Made by a program: the position numbers and the translations under genes
Shown here: piece by piece, positions 1 to 7,514 of the stretch
Numbering within the stretch: position 1 is the stretch's first letter
Layout of the letters: each line of letters begins with the position of its first letter
The notes under the pieces: generated by a model
Told to the model about the DNA's origin: nothing
Database searches by the model: none
Seen by the model: the letters and a program-made list of their open reading frames with translations, nothing else
Source: Bacteroidales bacterium
Lineage (GTDB): Bacteria; Bacteroidota; Bacteroidia; Bacteroidales; F082
DNA: 64,000 nt
Direction: 5' to 3'
Assembly: GCA_017553625.1 (NCBI GenBank)
Contig: JAFZKP010000050.1
Span: 50,054 to 114,053 of the forward strand

Positions 1-275
1 AGTTCCACGCTATCGAAGTCATGGCTTGCCCAGGCGGTTGCGTCGGTGGAGCTGGTCAGCCATATCACCATGGCAACAGTGAAATCATCAAGAAACGTAC
101 AGAGGCTATCTATCGTGAAGACCTCGGCAAACCGATCCGTAAGTCACACGAGAATCCTTCAATCAAGAAGATTTACGCTGAGTACTTTGGTGAACCATGC
201 GGCCACAAGTCACATGAACTGCTGCATACACACTATTTCGACAAGTCAGAACATGTTGAGATTAGCGAAAAATAA
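1..275 (+). CDS. hydA: [FeFe] hydrogenase catalytic subunit, C-terminal end (partial)
   Basis: The gene enters from the left edge; its frame begins at base 3 and ends at a TAA. The visible 91 residues include the hydrogenase H-cluster motif MACPGGCVGGAGQP, whose cysteine is a known ligand of the catalytic iron cluster. It is followed by the small-subunit-like tail typical of the family (RKSHENPSIKKIY, then GHKSHELLHTHY). The enzyme reduces protons or oxidises hydrogen in the cytoplasm. A NuoE-like subunit follows 27 bases later, which fits a multisubunit NAD-linked, possibly electron-bifurcating hydrogenase. The flavoprotein subunit is expected upstream, outside the window. Only the C-terminus is seen, so the N-terminal iron-sulfur domains cannot be checked. 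Confidence 0.87.
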   Translation, partial: FHAIEVMACPGGCVGGAGQPYHHGNSEIIKKRTEAIYREDLGKPIRKSHENPSIKKIYAEYFGEPCGHKSHELLHTHYFDKSEHVEISEK

Positions 276-302
276 TTGTTGGAAAATTAAAAATTGAATA
301 TT

Positions 303-782
303 ATGGCAGTTATTAAATTATCAGAAGATAAAATCAAATTCATCAAGGACGTTTGCAAATCGTTCCGTAATGATGGTGGCGAAGTTATCAACGTGCTTCA
401 CAAGGTTCAGGGTGAGTACGGCTACCTCTCAGCAGAAGTTCAGGAACTTGTCGCTAAGGAGTTAAACATCCCTGTATCAAGAGTTTACGGTATCGTTTCA
501 TTCTATTCGTTCTTCACCATGACTCCAAAGGGCAAACACCCGATTTCAGTTTGCTTGGGTACAGCCTGCTACGTGCGTGGTGCTGAGAAGGTTTTGGATG
601 AGTTGAAACGTCAGCTCGGCGTTGAAGTTGGTGGCACAACACCTGACGGAAAGTTCTCATTGAACTGCCTCCGTTGCGTTGGCGCTTGCGGTCTTGCTCC
701 AGTCGCTATGATTGGTGACAAGGTCTATGGCCGTTTGACACCGGACAAAGTCAAAGAAGTTTTGGCTGAATATAACGATTAA
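303..782 (+). CDS. NuoE/HydC-like [2Fe-2S] subunit of a hydrogenase or NADH dehydrogenase
   Basis: A 159-residue thioredoxin-fold ferredoxin of the NuoE (24 kDa) family. The four cluster ligands are visible as C84-x4-C89 (CLGTAC) and C125-x3-C129 (CVGAC). The N-terminal helical part contains the family motif RVYGIVSFYSFF. It would pass electrons between the NADH-binding flavoprotein and the hydrogenase subunit whose end lies just upstream. I chose the ATG at 303; an in-frame TTG at 294 would add three residues and is less likely. A hydrogenase partner fits the context better than complex I, because no other Nuo gene is present. The operon appears to end here, since two hairpins follow. Confidence 0.87.
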   Translation: MAVIKLSEDKIKFIKDVCKSFRNDGGEVINVLHKVQGEYGYLSAEVQELVAKELNIPVSRVYGIVSFYSFFTMTPKGKHPISVCLGTACYVRGAEKVLDELKRQLGVEVGGTTPDGKFSLNCLRCVGACGLAPVAMIGDKVYGRLTPDKVKEVLAEYND

Positions 783-788
783 TTTTGG

Positions 789-813
789 TAGGGGCGAATC
801 ATCATTCGCCCTA
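789..813 (+). repeat. Short palindrome, GGGGCGAAT variant
   Basis: Eight-base arms GGGCGAAT (792-799) and ATTCGCCC (804-811) around CATC, flanked by TA..TA. It lies right after the NuoE-like stop codon. It resembles the GTAGAGACG palindromes elsewhere in the window but has a different core, so family membership is tentative. Confidence 0.6.
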
Positions 814-833
814 TACCTTATTAATTAATATAT

Positions 834-870
834 GTAGAGACGTGCCATGGCGCGTCTCTACGTGTTTTTT
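834..870 (+). terminator. GTAGAGACG palindrome acting as likely terminator
   Basis: Perfect 9-base arms GTAGAGACG (834-842) and CGTCTCTAC (853-861) enclose TGCCATGGCG and are followed by a T-run at about 865-871. This is the cleanest intergenic copy of the dispersed palindrome family. Its position after the hydrogenase operon suggests that it ends transcription; that role is inferred. Confidence 0.6.
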
Positions 871-925
871 TATATGGTGTTCGGTGAATAAATCGGCTAT
901 TCGCCGAAAAATTTTCGGTGATTGG

Positions 926-956
926 GTTGATTATTTGCCGAAAATATTTATTTTTG
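926..956 (+). promoter_or_regulatory. Bacteroidetes-type promoter of the Fic gene
   Basis: TTG at 927-929, a 19-base spacer, then TATTTTTG at 949-956, matching the Bacteroidetes -33/-7 consensus. The Fic ATG is at 973. Just upstream lies an AT-rich palindrome CCGAAAA-A-TTTTCGG (904-918), a possible operator; nothing further supports that role. Confidence 0.65.
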
Positions 957-972
957 CAAAAAATTTGAAATT

Positions 973-2058
973 ATGTATTTGCATGAATATGACAATTGGT
1001 GGAATTTCACATTCGACACATCGGCGGTGATGAACAGGCTGGCTGCAGTGAGAGCGTTGCAGGGGAGGTTACTTGGAGAGTTGTCATCTATAGGTTTTTC
1101 GTTACAAAATGAAGCCCAGTTGGCAAATATCTCTTTGGAGATTGTAAAATCTTCTGAGATAGAGGGGGAGATGCTGAATTTGGAGCAAGTGAGATCGTCT
1201 GTGGCACGGCGGCTTGGCATACCTACGGTGGGTGTTGTAAGTACATCCAGATATGTTGACGGAGTTGTTGAGATGATGCTTGATGCGACGCATAATTATA
1301 CCGCTCTTTTGACGGATGAAAGACTGTTCGGATGGCATAATGTGTTGTTCCCAACTGGGATGAGTGGACTTTATTCGATAGATGTCGCGAAATACCGCAC
1401 TCATGTTATGCAAGTCGTTTCTGGTCCGATAGGTTTTGAGACAGTTCATTATCAGGCGGTTGAACCTGAAAGAGTGCCTGAAGAAATGGCTCGTTTTATA
1501 AAATGGTTTAACGAAGATAATTCTAACGACCCGATATTGAAGGCTGCGATAGCGCATTTCTGGTTTGTTACAATACACCCGTTTGACGATGGGAACGGCA
1601 GAATTGCCAGGGCTTTGACGGAGATGCTGCTTTCAAGAGCTGATGAGACATCAAAACGTTTTTATAGCATGTCGAATCAGATACAGATCGACAAGAATCG
1701 ATATTATGATGTTTTGGAAAAGACGCAAAAAGGTGAAGGCGATATAACCGAATGGCTGTTATGGTTCTTGGATTGTCTTGAAAATTCTATAAAATCCACG
1801 AGTGAGACGTTGTCTTCAGTTCTTCGGAAAGCGCGATTTTGGGAGTCAAATTCTGAAATGAAGTTCAACGAACGCCAGAAGAAACTGATAAACATGCTTT
1901 TTGACGGCTTTTTTGGTAAGCTCAACACGAGCAAATGGGCAAAAATCGCGAAATGCTCGACCGACACGGCTTTGAATGATATAAACGATTTGATAAACAA
2001 AGGAGTGCTAAAGAAAAATGTAGAGGGAGGAAGAAGTACGAATTATGAATTGGTGTGA
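973..2058 (+). CDS. Fic domain AMP-transferase with winged-helix C-terminus
   Basis: A 361-residue protein. The Fic active-site motif HPFDDGNGRIAR starts at H202; this family transfers AMP (or another nucleotide group) to hydroxyl side chains of proteins. An N-terminal inhibitory motif S-x3-E-G is visible at S60-E64-G65, typical of Fic proteins that hold themselves inactive. The N-terminal part resembles the DUF4172 domain. The C-terminal ~75 residues look like a winged helix-turn-helix (SKWAKIAKCSTDTALNDIND), as often found in Bacteroidetes Fic proteins, and may bind DNA. No antitoxin gene is adjacent. It has its own promoter and sits at the left edge of an accessory stretch. The target is unknown. 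Confidence 0.9.
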   Translation: MYLHEYDNWWNFTFDTSAVMNRLAAVRALQGRLLGELSSIGFSLQNEAQLANISLEIVKSSEIEGEMLNLEQVRSSVARRLGIPTVGVVSTSRYVDGVVEMMLDATHNYTALLTDERLFGWHNVLFPTGMSGLYSIDVAKYRTHVMQVVSGPIGFETVHYQAVEPERVPEEMARFIKWFNEDNSNDPILKAAIAHFWFVTIHPFDDGNGRIARALTEMLLSRADETSKRFYSMSNQIQIDKNRYYDVLEKTQKGEGDITEWLLWFLDCLENSIKSTSETLSSVLRKARFWESNSEMKFNERQKKLINMLFDGFFGKLNTSKWAKIAKCSTDTALNDINDLINKGVLKKNVEGGRSTNYELV

Positions 2059-2082
2059 TTTGTGAAAAACTTATATATTTTC

Positions 2083-2127
2083 GCAATATCGTTGCGGATA
2101 TTTTAAGAAAATCCGCAATCATATTGC
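2083..2127 (+). terminator. Stem-loop after the Fic gene
   Basis: Nested arms GCAATAT (2083-2089) with ATATTGC (2121-2127), and TTGCGGAT (2092-2099) with ATCCGCAA (2111-2118). No clear T-run follows, so a terminator role is only probable. Confidence 0.45.
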
Positions 2128-2414
2128 AGATGTTTAATTGTTTTGAATCATAGAATATTTGATATAACAATACATCCGAAACGACTATTTCGGAAATGAC
2201 GGTTTCGGAACAGACTTTAACTCAATTTTTTATTCCCCTATAAAAATGTTGTTTTATGCCAATTATTCCCCAATAAAAGTGTATGTATATAAGGCTAAGT
2301 CATTAAGAATCAGTTATAATGACTGTTTTTAATTACAATAAGTTTTTCAAGGCATTCGCTGATTATATTTCAAGCTTTTTGTGAAAAATAGTGAAATTAT
2401 AATGAAATATTTAT

Positions 2415-2422
2415 TATCTTTG
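2415..2422 (+). promoter_or_regulatory. -7 element (TATCTTTG) for the DUF1016 gene
   Basis: Matches TAnnTTTG. It lies 50 bases before the ATG at 2472 and is followed by a long AT-rich leader. No matching -33 element is seen. Confidence 0.45.
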
Positions 2423-2471
2423 CAACCAAGAACATAATTCATTATTTATAAAATCTTTAAAAAAAAATGTT

Positions 2472-3503
2472 ATGAAATCTGATCAAAAAATTTTAGAAAA
2501 AATTGATTTAAATGAAAATCACGTTTACAATTCGGTGAGAGGTTTTGTTGTTGAGGCAAGGCAGCAGATTTACAAATCGGTTAATGAGGCTATGGTTTTG
2601 GCTTATTGGAACATTGGCAAAACCATCTACGAGGCTTGTGGGGAATCGGATCGTGCGGCATACGGTCAGCGCATTTTGAATTATATTTCGGAGAATATGA
2701 CGAAAGAGTTCGGAAGTGGTTTTACAGTTCGTAATCTTCGGAATATGAGGCAGTTTTATTTGGCGTTTCCAAAACGGCACGCACTGCGTGCCGAATTGAG
2801 TTGGACACATTATCGGCTTCTGATAAGTGTTTCAAATGAAGATGCCAGGAACTTTTATGCCAATGAAGCTGTAAAATCCGGATGGTCGTCGCGACAACTG
2901 GAACGACAGATAAATACCATGTATTATCAGCGGATTCTTGCAAGCAGAGACAAGGAAAGTGTAGAGGAAGAAATTCAGAAAACTGAGCCGAAACCAGAAT
3001 ATGAGCACATCATAAAAGACCCGTATGTCCTTGAGTTTCTTGATTTACCGAAGAACGAACATTTTTATGAATCTGATATGGAGCAGGCGTTGATTGACCA
3101 TTTGCAGAAGTTTATGATGGAGATGGGAAGGGGCTTCTCATTCGTGGCACGACAGCAGCATTTTAACGTAGATGGCAGACATTTTTACATCGACTTGGTT
3201 TTTTACAATTACATTTTGAAATGTTTCGTACTTGTTGACTTAAAGACAGGCGATCTGACGCACCAAGATTTGGGGCAAATGCAGATGTATGTTAACTATT
3301 ACACTCGCGAAATGATGAACGAAGGCGATAATCCTCCGATTGGATTGCTATTGTGTGCGACAAAAAGTGACACTTTGGTGCGGATGACATTGCCTGAAGA
3401 CAACAAACAGATTTATGCTGCGAAATACATGCCGTATATGCCGACAGAGGAGGAGTTGCGCCGTGAGTTAAATCTGGATGGTTTTAAGAAATTGAGTCTG
3501 TAA
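2472..3503 (+). CDS. DUF1016 family (YhcG-like) PDDEXK nuclease
   Basis: A 343-residue protein with the two-part architecture of this family. The N-terminal helical domain (about residues 15-160) contains MVLAYWNIGK and RNLRNMRQFYLAFP. The C-terminal nuclease domain (about 185-330) has the core D241 (FYIDLVFYN) and D256-x-K258 (LVDLKTG), with E204 a possible further acidic residue. The family is a predicted PD-(D/E)XK nuclease commonly found near restriction-modification and mobile genes; its exact role is not settled. Here it stands alone, with its own promoter, between a Fic protein and a structured RNA. There is no adjacent HsdM or HsdS subunit. Confidence 0.88.
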   Translation: MKSDQKILEKIDLNENHVYNSVRGFVVEARQQIYKSVNEAMVLAYWNIGKTIYEACGESDRAAYGQRILNYISENMTKEFGSGFTVRNLRNMRQFYLAFPKRHALRAELSWTHYRLLISVSNEDARNFYANEAVKSGWSSRQLERQINTMYYQRILASRDKESVEEEIQKTEPKPEYEHIIKDPYVLEFLDLPKNEHFYESDMEQALIDHLQKFMMEMGRGFSFVARQQHFNVDGRHFYIDLVFYNYILKCFVLVDLKTGDLTHQDLGQMQMYVNYYTREMMNEGDNPPIGLLLCATKSDTLVRMTLPEDNKQIYAAKYMPYMPTEEELRRELNLDGFKKLSL

Positions 3504-3550
3504 AATGAAAAAACTCCAAACTTCACACTCCAAACTTCAAACTTTTTGCG

Positions 3551-3558
3551 TATCTTTG
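3551..3558 (+). promoter_or_regulatory. -7 element (TATCTTTG) of the structured RNA
   Basis: Matches TAnnTTTG about 50 bases before the first base-paired segment of the RNA at 3611-3781. It predicts a transcript start near 3565. No good -33 element is visible. Confidence 0.5.
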
Positions 3559-3610
3559 CAGAAATTTAAACGACATATTATGTAGAAAAACGAAACATTG
3601 ACATATAAAT

Positions 3611-3781
3611 AGCGGTTCGAAGCTATTCTTGATACCCAAATTTCCACATTGTCCTATATTGGACACATCCTCAAGAATAAGTTCTCGAAATGCCGTATTC
3701 GTACGGCGTGGATAGACTTGTTAGAGGATGCGGGCGTGGAAACCCGGGGTATCGAGCAAGATTTACTTCCACGCCTTTTTT
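3611..3781 (+). ncRNA. Structured RNA with two exclusive folds, upstream of an XRE gene
   Basis: Pairing read by eye gives a long interrupted rod. P1 pairs 3628-3637 with 3747-3756 (10 pairs). P2 pairs 3641-3647 with 3736-3742 (7). A side hairpin pairs 3650-3654 with 3661-3665. P4 pairs 3666-3672 with 3724-3730 (7), and P5 pairs 3676-3682 with 3716-3722 (7). The tip is a 6-pair stem 3692-3697/3702-3707 closed by a TTCG tetraloop. The 3' strand of P2 can instead pair with 3767-3775 to form a terminator before a T-run. The shape could be a 6S-like RNA or an attenuating leader for the regulator gene 27 bases downstream. I do not recognise a named family. Confidence 0.65.
3733..3781 (+). terminator. 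Terminator hairpin that competes with the RNA rod
   Basis: GGCGTGGAA (3733-3741) pairs perfectly with TTCCACGCC (3767-3775), followed by six T (3776-3781). The left arm overlaps the 3' strand of rod helix P2 and the loop contains the 3' strand of P1, so rod and terminator cannot both form. Confidence 0.7.
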
Positions 3782-3807
3782 ATGTTATGTCTTGATATGG
3801 CAACATT

Positions 3808-4137
3808 ATGGAAACTCAGAACAAACTTCACATCGGGCACATGGTGAAATCCGTTTTCGACATGAGCGGGATGAGCGTGGCGGAGTTTGCGCGGAGGATT
3901 CATTGTGAAAGAACCAACGTTTATAAAATCTTTAACCGCCAAAGCATTGATGTTGAAATACTTGTGAAAATTTCTGAAGCATTGGAACATAATTTTCTTG
4001 AAGACGTGATGAAACATTATGGCTTGCAAGCAAAATATAGTACAAATCTGAGTTTTAATATAACTTTGGATGATTTAACTGAAGAGAATGTCGATAGTTT
4101 ATCTAAATTATTAGCGTCTTTTAGAAATACTAATTAA
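3808..4137 (+). CDS. Small XRE-type helix-turn-helix regulator
   Basis: A 109-residue protein. Residues about 8-65 form a Cro/C1-type helix-turn-helix (KSVFDMSGMSVAEFARR, then ERTNVYKIFNRQSIDVEIL). It is followed by a short acidic tail with no recognisable domain (ITLDDLTEENVDSLSKLLASF). Similar small regulators are common in Bacteroidetes. It begins 27 bases after the T-run of the structured RNA, so its mRNA may be the read-through product of that RNA or may start separately. Its target is unknown. The terminator palindrome and the rod upstream are candidates for control of its own expression. Confidence 0.8.
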   Translation: METQNKLHIGHMVKSVFDMSGMSVAEFARRIHCERTNVYKIFNRQSIDVEILVKISEALEHNFLEDVMKHYGLQAKYSTNLSFNITLDDLTEENVDSLSKLLASFRNTN

Positions 4138-4141
4138 TCAT

Positions 4142-4190
4142 GTGAATAATATTCACTGATTTGTGATTTATTGTCACGCATATTTTTTTT
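4142..4190 (+). terminator. Two small hairpins and a T-run
   Basis: GTGAAT/ATTCAC (4142-4147 with 4151-4156) and GTGA/TCAC (4163-4166 with 4174-4177), then eight T at 4183-4190. A likely end of the XRE transcript. Confidence 0.5.
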
Positions 4191-4273
4191 AATCTGTAAT
4201 CATTTTCAATAATTTCGCACTTTCTAAACCAAGATCTGCGAAGGTGTAAGAGCAGAGTAAAATCATTAAAGAA

Positions 4274-4957
4274 ATGCTAACATTTATTATTATTTTAGTC
4301 GCGTTATTCGTATTGTGGAGAACGACACATTACAATGATTCTCCTTATGTCAAAGAGCGTATAAAAGGACGTACCGATGACCAGATTGCTGTAATTCGTT
4401 ATTTTTGTAACAAGCCTGGTTTTTTATGGAAAAAACCTATGTCTGATCAAGAGTATGATGATATGGTGCTGGCAATCTTACAAAAAAATGATTATCGCCA
4501 AAAAGCATTAAATAAAATCGGATTAGATGAAAGTCAAGTGAATGAAATTGAACCAGTACATTTTGAAGGATTTCAGTTCGATAAATATTCGTTTTCAAAA
4601 AAGGGTGAAGATAAAAAGTGGCGTTCTTCAAAATATCAAATCACATGGCTGTTCTTTTCATCAACTCAGGTTTTTCTTTATCAAAACACATTCAATCTTG
4701 ATGAAGATGGGAAAAAGGAACAGACTGAGGAGTATTTTTACAAGGATATTACTAATTTTTCAACTTCAACGGATACCGTGGAGACACCAGAATATGATGA
4801 TGAACAAAAAAAGACAATTCTTGTTAATGTTGATACCAATCGCTTTGCTCTAACGGTACCAGGTGATAAGTTTTATTGTTCAATGGAACAAAACGATTAC
4901 ACAGAAGCGGCAATACAAGGAATGAAAGCTATGCTTCGTGACAAGAAAAACTCATAA
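4274..4957 (+). CDS. Unrecognised protein with N-terminal membrane anchor
   Basis: A 227-residue protein I do not recognise. Residues 1-15 (MLTFIIILVALFVLW) form one membrane segment, and the rest is polar and probably cytoplasmic. The soluble part has an acidic/lysine-rich middle and a beta-rich C-terminal half (WRSSKYQITWLFFSSTQVFLY) that could be a small PH-like or GRAM-like fold; that is a guess. It is the first gene of a four-gene cassette with the SPFH-SHOCT protein 21 bases downstream. No function is assigned. Confidence 0.6.
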   Translation: MLTFIIILVALFVLWRTTHYNDSPYVKERIKGRTDDQIAVIRYFCNKPGFLWKKPMSDQEYDDMVLAILQKNDYRQKALNKIGLDESQVNEIEPVHFEGFQFDKYSFSKKGEDKKWRSSKYQITWLFFSSTQVFLYQNTFNLDEDGKKEQTEEYFYKDITNFSTSTDTVETPEYDDEQKKTILVNVDTNRFALTVPGDKFYCSMEQNDYTEAAIQGMKAMLRDKKNS

Positions 4958-4978
4958 TTAAAGATTTAAAAGCAAAAT

Positions 4979-6043
4979 ATGGGCTTATTCACTTGGAAAA
5001 ACGAAAATGAATCTGCTTATGTTGGTGGCAGAAAACATTGGGTTGATGTAATTAAAAACTCTGGTGACGGAAACCTGCTGATATGGCGGCAGCCAGAAGA
5101 AGACTTTAATACAAATTCGACTCTTATTGTAATGCCGGGAGAACAGGCAATATTTATCAACCAAGGTAATATTGAACAGGTATTCACTTCGGGTACTTAC
5201 AAGCTTTCGACCGAAAACTATCCATTCATTTCACGTTTACGGAATCTGTTTTCTGGCGGCATAAGTACATTTAATAGTGTTGTCTATTTTGTTCGCGAAG
5301 CGGACAGTAAGGAAATCGAATGGGGAACTATGCAACCCATTCGATATGGAGACCCAATGCTTGGTCCGGTGAACATCAAAGCAGGAGGAGCTTATAAAGT
5401 TCAAATTGCAAATCCGCAAAAGTTCTTAACAAAACTTATTGGCAACAACGTTGATTTTGAGACCCAATCGGGATTGAACCAATATTTTGCTAACGAGTTC
5501 TCTATGCACATTGCAGATGCAATAAACAAAACCCTTCAGAACCTGCAAGCACAAAACTACAAAGAGGTATTCCATTATGTAGGCAATCTTGTGGATTTTG
5601 CAAAATCTGTCGAACCACAAATACAGTCTATTTTTGATGATTATGGATTGAGACTTAAGGTTTTTTCTATATCGAGATGCAAAGACGAATATGAAGATCC
5701 CGGAGTCGAGAAGATGATGACCGACAAAAAACGTATGCAATACCTTGGCTCAGGTTGGGCTGCGCAACAACAAGTAGATATCATGAAGAATCTGTCTACA
5801 AATGAAGGAACAGGCGGAATCGCAGCAGCCGGAGCAAGTCTTGGTATGGGACTTGGCATGGGTGGCGTATTTGGCGGTATGGCACAACAAATGTTTGCAC
5901 AAAGCCCTATGCAAAATCAAGCGCCTCCGACAGACAATCCAATCATGGCAAAATTAAAACAACTTAAGGAAATGCTTGATATGGGTCTTATATCGCAAGC
6001 TGACTTTGATCAAAAGAAAGAAGAACTTCTAAAACAGATGTAA
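4979..6043 (+). CDS. SPFH-domain protein with C-terminal SHOCT motif
   Basis: A 354-residue protein. Residues about 30-230 resemble the SPFH (band 7) domain of the family often labelled virion core protein-like, with the typical opening NSTLIVMPGEQAIFINQGNI. A Gly/Met/Gln-rich linker (about 275-310) follows. The last 35 residues match the SHOCT motif (LKQLKEMLDMGLISQADFD), a short helical segment usually attached to oligomerising or membrane-associated proteins. SPFH proteins form membrane-bound oligomers. This one has no membrane segment of its own; its neighbours on both sides do, which suggests that together they form a membrane assembly. The role is unknown. Confidence 0.75.
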   Translation: MGLFTWKNENESAYVGGRKHWVDVIKNSGDGNLLIWRQPEEDFNTNSTLIVMPGEQAIFINQGNIEQVFTSGTYKLSTENYPFISRLRNLFSGGISTFNSVVYFVREADSKEIEWGTMQPIRYGDPMLGPVNIKAGGAYKVQIANPQKFLTKLIGNNVDFETQSGLNQYFANEFSMHIADAINKTLQNLQAQNYKEVFHYVGNLVDFAKSVEPQIQSIFDDYGLRLKVFSISRCKDEYEDPGVEKMMTDKKRMQYLGSGWAAQQQVDIMKNLSTNEGTGGIAAAGASLGMGLGMGGVFGGMAQQMFAQSPMQNQAPPTDNPIMAKLKQLKEMLDMGLISQADFDQKKEELLKQM

Positions 6044-6044
6044 A

Positions 6045-6725
6045 ATGAGCACAAAGTCAAAAACACTTTTCTTGGTTTTGGATTCCTTGTTCCTAATTGT
6101 ATTCAATGTTTGCTTCTTTTTGCTGACCAACCAGGAAGATCGAACAACGACAACATGGATTAATTACGGCTGCATTCATGCCGCATATATACTATTTCTA
6201 TTGACGCCATTGCTATATCCAAAGAATGTAGCTAAAGATACTGCCATGCCAGTGTATTCCTTAACATTTGGTTTCTGGTGGTTTGAATTAGTATTGTCTG
6301 TCATATTAATGATTGTTGGCATCCAGATAAAATACAATGTAATTATTCAGGTAATATGTTGGGTGGTCGTACTTATTCGATTGATCATCTTGTCTCTTGT
6401 TAACATCAATACTTCTGAAAAACAGCAGCGACACCAACAAGAATTGTTTTATGTTAAAACGGCCGAAGGGTTGCTTCGTACGAAGTTGGATGGCATCACA
6501 GACAAACAAGAATACCGCCAACTTGAACAGGTGTATGATTATGTGCGGACCTCTCCTGTTAAATCAAATGCTTCAGCACAAGTTTTGGAATCGCAAATAC
6601 TGCAAAAGATTAATTCTTTGGTTTTGGAAGGCGACGCATCGACAATATCAACCTTGTGCAAAGACATTTTGTATCTTGCACAACAAAGAAACCAAACCCT
6701 ATTAATTAATAATTCATCACTATGA
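6045..6725 (+). CDS. Four-helix membrane protein with cytoplasmic tail, unknown function
   Basis: A 226-residue protein. Four hydrophobic segments are visible at about residues 8-28, 41-60, 72-92 and 98-118, followed by a helical soluble tail of about 105 residues rich in Gln, Glu and Lys (KQQRHQQELFY, then LDGITDKQEYRQLEQ). It starts one base after the SPFH stop codon and overlaps the next gene by four bases (ATGA), so translation of the cassette is probably coupled. I do not recognise a family. A helper that places the SPFH protein at the membrane is plausible but unproven. Confidence 0.6.
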   Translation: MSTKSKTLFLVLDSLFLIVFNVCFFLLTNQEDRTTTTWINYGCIHAAYILFLLTPLLYPKNVAKDTAMPVYSLTFGFWWFELVLSVILMIVGIQIKYNVIIQVICWVVVLIRLIILSLVNINTSEKQQRHQQELFYVKTAEGLLRTKLDGITDKQEYRQLEQVYDYVRTSPVKSNASAQVLESQILQKINSLVLEGDASTISTLCKDILYLAQQRNQTLLINNSSL

Positions 6726-7318
6726 CAAAAATTCTCGAATTGGAATGCCCTGGATGTGGGCGCCCTTTATCAACGGATATGAAGGAATGTCCTGCTTGCC
6801 ATCGTCCTGTAGTCATTTCTTCCTTAAACAATGTTGATGCCTTATCAATGCTGGAAATTAACAAGTATGCAAGTGCTTATCAGAAAGCCTTGGCTACCGA
6901 TCCTGCGAACAATAAAATCAATGGAGCGTTGGCAATGTGTTTTCTGAAACTAAAGCTTTATGATAAAGCAATTGCGGCGTTTGATAAAGCTATTGTTGAT
7001 AATTTCGACAATTCGGAAACGTACTTTTGGGCTGCTGTTGCAATGCTAAAAGGAAGAAAGGCATTTGTGTGTCAACGATCTGAAATCGACAAAGCAGAAG
7101 AGTTTATAAATGCTGCAATAATGATTGAACCCAAGGGTATATATTATTACTATTGGGCTTATCTGCGTTACGATTATTACAATCGCAAATTCTTAAGGGT
7201 TCAACCTGATTATAAAACTCTTGTTGCAGAAGCCTGTCAGAACAATGTCTCAAATGGAGATATAAATCAATTGTTCACTGTTTTGGGTGTGGAACAGCCA
7301 GAGGCAATTCGTTTATGA
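6722..7318 (+). CDS. Zinc-ribbon protein with TPR-like repeats
   Basis: A 198-residue protein. It starts with a zinc ribbon (CPGCGRPL, then CPACHRPV, within residues 9-29). Tetratricopeptide-like helical pairs follow at about residues 45-150 (LATDPANNKINGALAMCFLK, then LYDKAIAAFDKAI). The C-terminal part is rich in Tyr. Such proteins usually mediate protein-protein contacts. It is the last gene of the cassette and a good hairpin follows. No partner other than the neighbouring SPFH and membrane proteins is visible. Confidence 0.7.
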   Translation: MTKILELECPGCGRPLSTDMKECPACHRPVVISSLNNVDALSMLEINKYASAYQKALATDPANNKINGALAMCFLKLKLYDKAIAAFDKAIVDNFDNSETYFWAAVAMLKGRKAFVCQRSEIDKAEEFINAAIMIEPKGIYYYYWAYLRYDYYNRKFLRVQPDYKTLVAEACQNNVSNGDINQLFTVLGVEQPEAIRL

Positions 7319-7372
7319 ATTTTGCATTTATTTAGAAAAGATTGGAATGGAATTAACCACCCAAGCCAATAA

Positions 7373-7416
7373 TCCAATATGGAAAACTCAACAAAAAACC
7401 ATATTGGAATATTGTT
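7373..7416 (+). terminator. Terminator of the SPFH cassette
   Basis: Arms TCCAATATGG (7373-7382) and CCATATTGGA (7399-7408) pair perfectly, and a T-rich stretch follows at 7411-7419. It lies about 55 bases after the zinc-ribbon gene. Confidence 0.6.
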
Positions 7417-7440
7417 TTTGTGTTTAAAACATTTTCAAAC

Positions 7441-7457
7441 GGTCGCAATTTGCGACC
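7441..7457. promoter_or_regulatory. Perfect 17-base palindrome downstream of the ORF6N gene
   Basis: GGTCGCAA-T-TTGCGACC. A close relative, AGGTCACAA-T-TTGTGACCT, lies inside the ORF6N gene at 7829-7847. It could be a protein-binding site; its role is unknown. Confidence 0.45.
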
Positions 7458-7514
7458 AGTTATTGTCTTTATATTGTAATCTTCTCCAAAATCATCTTCA
7501 CCATCCACTCTTCA

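Larger units (their letters stand above)
2059..2471. other. AT-rich intergenic region, no gene seen
   Basis: About 410 bases without a credible reading frame. It holds a stem-loop after the Fic gene (2083-2127), repeated TTTCGGAA-type words at about 2175-2215 and, near its right end, a -7-like element TATCTTTG at 2415-2422 that probably drives the DUF1016 gene. No -33 TTTG lies at the expected distance. I see nothing else in it. Confidence 0.6.

Noticed and set aside
3690-3908. A 72-codon open frame across the structured RNA and the XRE start
   Set aside because: It runs through the paired elements and the terminator, has no recognisable domain, and overlaps the XRE gene in another frame.
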